Below, in pieces: positions 61,553-64,000 of a stretch of 64,000 nt of DNA (the first letter of the stretch is position 1; each line of letters starts with the position of its first letter). Origin of the DNA: Abyssisolibacter fermentans (GTDB lineage: Bacteria > Bacillota > Clostridia > Tissierellales > MCWD3); NCBI RefSeq assembly GCF_001559865.1, contig NZ_LOHE01000074.1, positions 62,001-126,000 on the forward strand, given 5' to 3'. The notes below the pieces were generated by a model. It made no database searches. It was given only the letters and a program-made list of their open reading frames with translations, and was not told the origin of the DNA. The position numbers were made by a program, and so were the translations under genes.

Positions 61553-63343
61553 GTGGCTTATTATCGCAATAATATTCTAGTTTGTTCTGGTACTGGATGT
61601 TTAGCTAATGGTAGTGATAATCTTATTGAAAAATTTACAAATTCATTAAAAACATATGGACTATCAAATGAAGTTAAAATTATTAAGACAGGCTGTTTTG
61701 GTTTTTGTAAACAAGGACCTATTGTTAAAATTGAACCTGATGATGTTTTTTATGTCCATGTTACTAATAATGATGTAGATGAAATAGTACAAGAACACAT
61801 TTTAAAGGGAAGACATGTTGAAAGACTGCTATATGAAGGTAATTTCAAGGAAAAGATTCATTCATTTGATAAGATTCCTTTTTATAAAAAGCAGCTCAGG
61901 ATAGCTCTTCAAAACTGTGGCTTAATTAATCCAGAAGATATATATGAATATATTGCTTTTGATGGATATGAAGCACTTGGAAGAGTTTTAACTACAATGT
62001 CTCAAGATGAAGTAATAAATATAATAAAAGACTCTGGATTAAGAGGACGAGGAGGCGGTGGTTTCCCTACAGGTGTCAAATGGGAGATAACTAAAAATGT
62101 AGAAGGTGATGAAAAATTCATAATTTGCAATGCAGACGAAGGTGACCCTGGCGCATTTATGGATAGAAGTATACTTGAGGGAGATCCTCATAGCGTCATT
62201 GAAGCTATGGCAATAGGTGCTTATGCTATTGGTGCTAACAAAGGAATTATATACATAAGAGCAGAATACCCTCTAGCTATTGAACGGTTAAAGCTAGCAA
62301 TAAATCAAGCTAAAGAACTTAATCTGTTAGGAAAAAATATATTCTCCACTGATTTTGATTTTGACATAGAAATCAAGTTTGGAGCAGGAGCTTTTGTTTG
62401 TGGTGAAGAAACAGCACTAATTCATTCATGCGAAGGAAAAAGAGGAGAACCAAACTATAAACCTCCATATCCATCACAATTAGGCTTATGGGGTAAACCA
62501 ACATGTGTAAATAACGTTGAAACTTTTGCAAACATTCCTCAGATTATACTTAAAGGTGCTAAGTGGTTTTCTTCCATAGGAACAGAAACAAGTAAGGGTA
62601 CTAAAGTGTTTGCATTAGCGGGTAAAGTTAAGAATATTGGACTCGTTGAAGTTCCTATGGGTACTACTCTAAGAGAAATAATTTTTGATATTGGAGGAGG
62701 TATTCAAGATAATAAAAAATTCAAGGCAATCCAAACTGGCGGTCCTTCTGGAGGTGTAATTACCAGTGAATATCTAGATACGCCTATAGATTATGAACAT
62801 CTAGCAGCTATTGGTTCAATAATGGGTTCTGGTGGAATGATAATAATGGATGAATCTAACTGTATGGTCAATATTGCAAAGTTCTATTTAGAATTCACTC
62901 AAGATGAATCATGCGGTAGGTGTACTCCATGTCGCATAGGTACCAAACGAATGTATGAAATTTTAACGAAAATCACTGATGGAACTGCTGATATGGATGA
63001 TTTATATTCTCTAAAGGAACTGTGTCATATGATTCGAGACAGTTCACTTTGCGGATTAGGGCAAACAGCTCCAAATCCTGTACTCAGTACTTTGAAACAT
63101 TTTGAAGATGAGTATATAAGCCATATAAAGGATAAGCACTGTCCAACTGGTGAATGCAAAGCGTTAGTAAAATATAAAATTTCTAAGGAAAACTGTGTAG
63201 GCTGTACTGCTTGTGCTCGTGTATGTCCTGTAAGCTGTATCTCAGGAGAACCAAGAAAGGTACATGTAATTGACGAAAGCAAATGTATAAAATGTGGAGC
63301 ATGTTTTGATGCTTGCAAATTCAATGCTGTCATAAAACCATAA
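61553..63343 (+). CDS. hndC: NuoF/HndC-like NADH-binding flavoprotein subunit
   Basis: A 596-residue protein starting at GTG. Three parts: an N-terminal [2Fe-2S] thioredoxin-like domain (CSGTGCLANG, KTGCFGFCKQG); the NuoF core with the NADH/FMN loop GRGGGGFPTGVKWE and the N3-type cluster motif ESCGRCTPCRIG; and a C-terminal 2[4Fe-4S] ferredoxin domain (CVGCTACARVCP, CIKCGACFDACKF). This is the hydrogenase-linked form and carries the NADH site, probably for flavin-based bifurcation between NADH and ferredoxin. Confidence 0.9.
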   Translation: MAYYRNNILVCSGTGCLANGSDNLIEKFTNSLKTYGLSNEVKIIKTGCFGFCKQGPIVKIEPDDVFYVHVTNNDVDEIVQEHILKGRHVERLLYEGNFKEKIHSFDKIPFYKKQLRIALQNCGLINPEDIYEYIAFDGYEALGRVLTTMSQDEVINIIKDSGLRGRGGGGFPTGVKWEITKNVEGDEKFIICNADEGDPGAFMDRSILEGDPHSVIEAMAIGAYAIGANKGIIYIRAEYPLAIERLKLAINQAKELNLLGKNIFSTDFDFDIEIKFGAGAFVCGEETALIHSCEGKRGEPNYKPPYPSQLGLWGKPTCVNNVETFANIPQIILKGAKWFSSIGTETSKGTKVFALAGKVKNIGLVEVPMGTTLREIIFDIGGGIQDNKKFKAIQTGGPSGGVITSEYLDTPIDYEHLAAIGSIMGSGGMIIMDESNCMVNIAKFYLEFTQDESCGRCTPCRIGTKRMYEILTKITDGTADMDDLYSLKELCHMIRDSSLCGLGQTAPNPVLSTLKHFEDEYISHIKDKHCPTGECKALVKYKISKENCVGCTACARVCPVSCISGEPRKVHVIDESKCIKCGACFDACKFNAVIKP

Positions 63344-63356
63344 AGAAGGTGATCTC

Positions 63357-64000
63357 GTGGAAAATTTAATCACTATTACTATTAATGATCAAACAATAAA
63401 AGTACCTAATGATATTACTATATTAGAAGCTGCTCAACAAATAGGTATAAAAATCCCTACTCTTTGTCATTTAGATCTTCATGATTTAAAAATGGTAAAC
63501 AAAACTGCATCATGTAGAGTTTGTATGGTTGAAGCTCATGGTAGGAATACTTTAGTACCTGCCTGTGTTACAAAGGTTTGGAATAATATGATTGTTAAAA
63601 CTGATTCTATAAGAGCCATCACTGCAAGAAGAATGGCTGTGGAACTACTTCTTTCTAATCATCCAAATGACTGTTTTACATGTGCTAAAAATTTAGAATG
63701 TGAACTTCAAGCACTAGCAAAGGAATTAGGTATTAGGGATATAAAATGGAAAGGTAAAAAAAGTGAATATAAAATAGATGAATCCAGTGATGCTATTGTG
63801 AAAGATCCAAATAAGTGTATCATGTGCAGAAGATGTGAAACAATGTGTAATGAAGTTCAAACTTGTGGTATATTATCAAGCTTAAACAGAGGCTTTGATG
63901 CTTTTGTTGGTCCTGCATTTAATATGCCTATGAAGGATTCTTCGTGTACATACTGCGGACAGTGTGTTGCAGTTTGTCCAACAGCTGCACTTACTGAAAT
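63357..64000 (+). CDS. hndD: [FeFe]-hydrogenase large subunit, N-terminal part
   Basis: GTG start at 63357 after AAGGTGATC; the frame leaves the window after 214 codons. Visible domains: plant-type [2Fe-2S] (SCRVCMVEAHG, VPACVT), the His-ligated cluster region (HPNDCFTC then NLECELQ), and two [4Fe-4S] motifs (CIMCRRCETMCNEV, CTYCGQCVAVCP). This is the group A modular hydrogenase layout. The catalytic H-cluster domain lies outside the window, so an NADH-linked dehydrogenase with the same N-terminus is not wholly excluded. Confidence 0.82.
   Translation, partial: MENLITITINDQTIKVPNDITILEAAQQIGIKIPTLCHLDLHDLKMVNKTASCRVCMVEAHGRNTLVPACVTKVWNNMIVKTDSIRAITARRMAVELLLSNHPNDCFTCAKNLECELQALAKELGIRDIKWKGKKSEYKIDESSDAIVKDPNKCIMCRRCETMCNEVQTCGILSSLNRGFDAFVGPAFNMPMKDSSCTYCGQCVAVCPTAALTE

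Overview
The window is AT-rich chromosomal DNA from a low-GC, strictly anaerobic, Gram-positive bacterium, most likely a member of the Clostridia. Supporting signs are strong AGGAGG ribosome sites, frequent TTG/GTG starts, a MurE of the meso-diaminopimelate type (DNPR motif), and an NADH-linked [FeFe]-hydrogenase operon at the right edge. I cannot name the genus.

Layout: 1-2514 holds a VanW-type envelope protein (cut by the window edge) and an FtsA-like actin-fold ATPase. About 2.9-25 kb is an accessory island. It contains a sigma-like regulator, a tyrosine recombinase, a small gene behind a LexA/SOS box, two small regulators, and then a complete non-contractile phage-tail gene set. The tail set comprises tail completion, tube, G/GT chaperones with a -1 frameshift site, a 1392-residue tape measure, fibre/receptor-binding genes, Dit-like and Tal-like proteins and a hub cap. 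Two holin-like genes follow, with an AbiL/RloAB- or PARIS-like ATPase + TOPRIM defence pair between them. There is no terminase, portal, capsid or lysin gene, so the island looks like a tail-only particle (F-type tailocin) or a decayed siphovirus. From 25 to 29 kb come a secreted protein, a transposase-like remnant and two tandem copies of a TPR-protein/38-residue-peptide module that looks like peptide signalling.

From 29 to 64 kb the content is mostly core: nth, DUF503, an envelope trio (flippase-like protein, polysaccharide deacetylase, MurG-like glycosyltransferase), kbl, queG, nfo and rodA. A scar zone follows with an IS1182 remnant, a SnoaL protein, a two-component system and a serine-recombinase remnant. 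Then come a CYTH protein, phosphoesterases, a YhaN/YhaO-type SbcCD-like pair, murE, an ABC exporter operon with its own XRE regulator, a PadR/DUF1700/DUF4097 operon, and the hydrogenase operon.

The most unusual signal is non-coding. At least eleven long imperfect hairpins sit between genes in both the island and the core. They share short conserved internal-loop sequences, while the stems differ in sequence between copies yet stay paired within each copy, which is the pattern of a structured RNA or a hairpin DNA substrate. A second family with different conserved loops, a third family of foldbacks, and a nested ~65-bp repeat that sits in the apical loops of several of them complete the picture.
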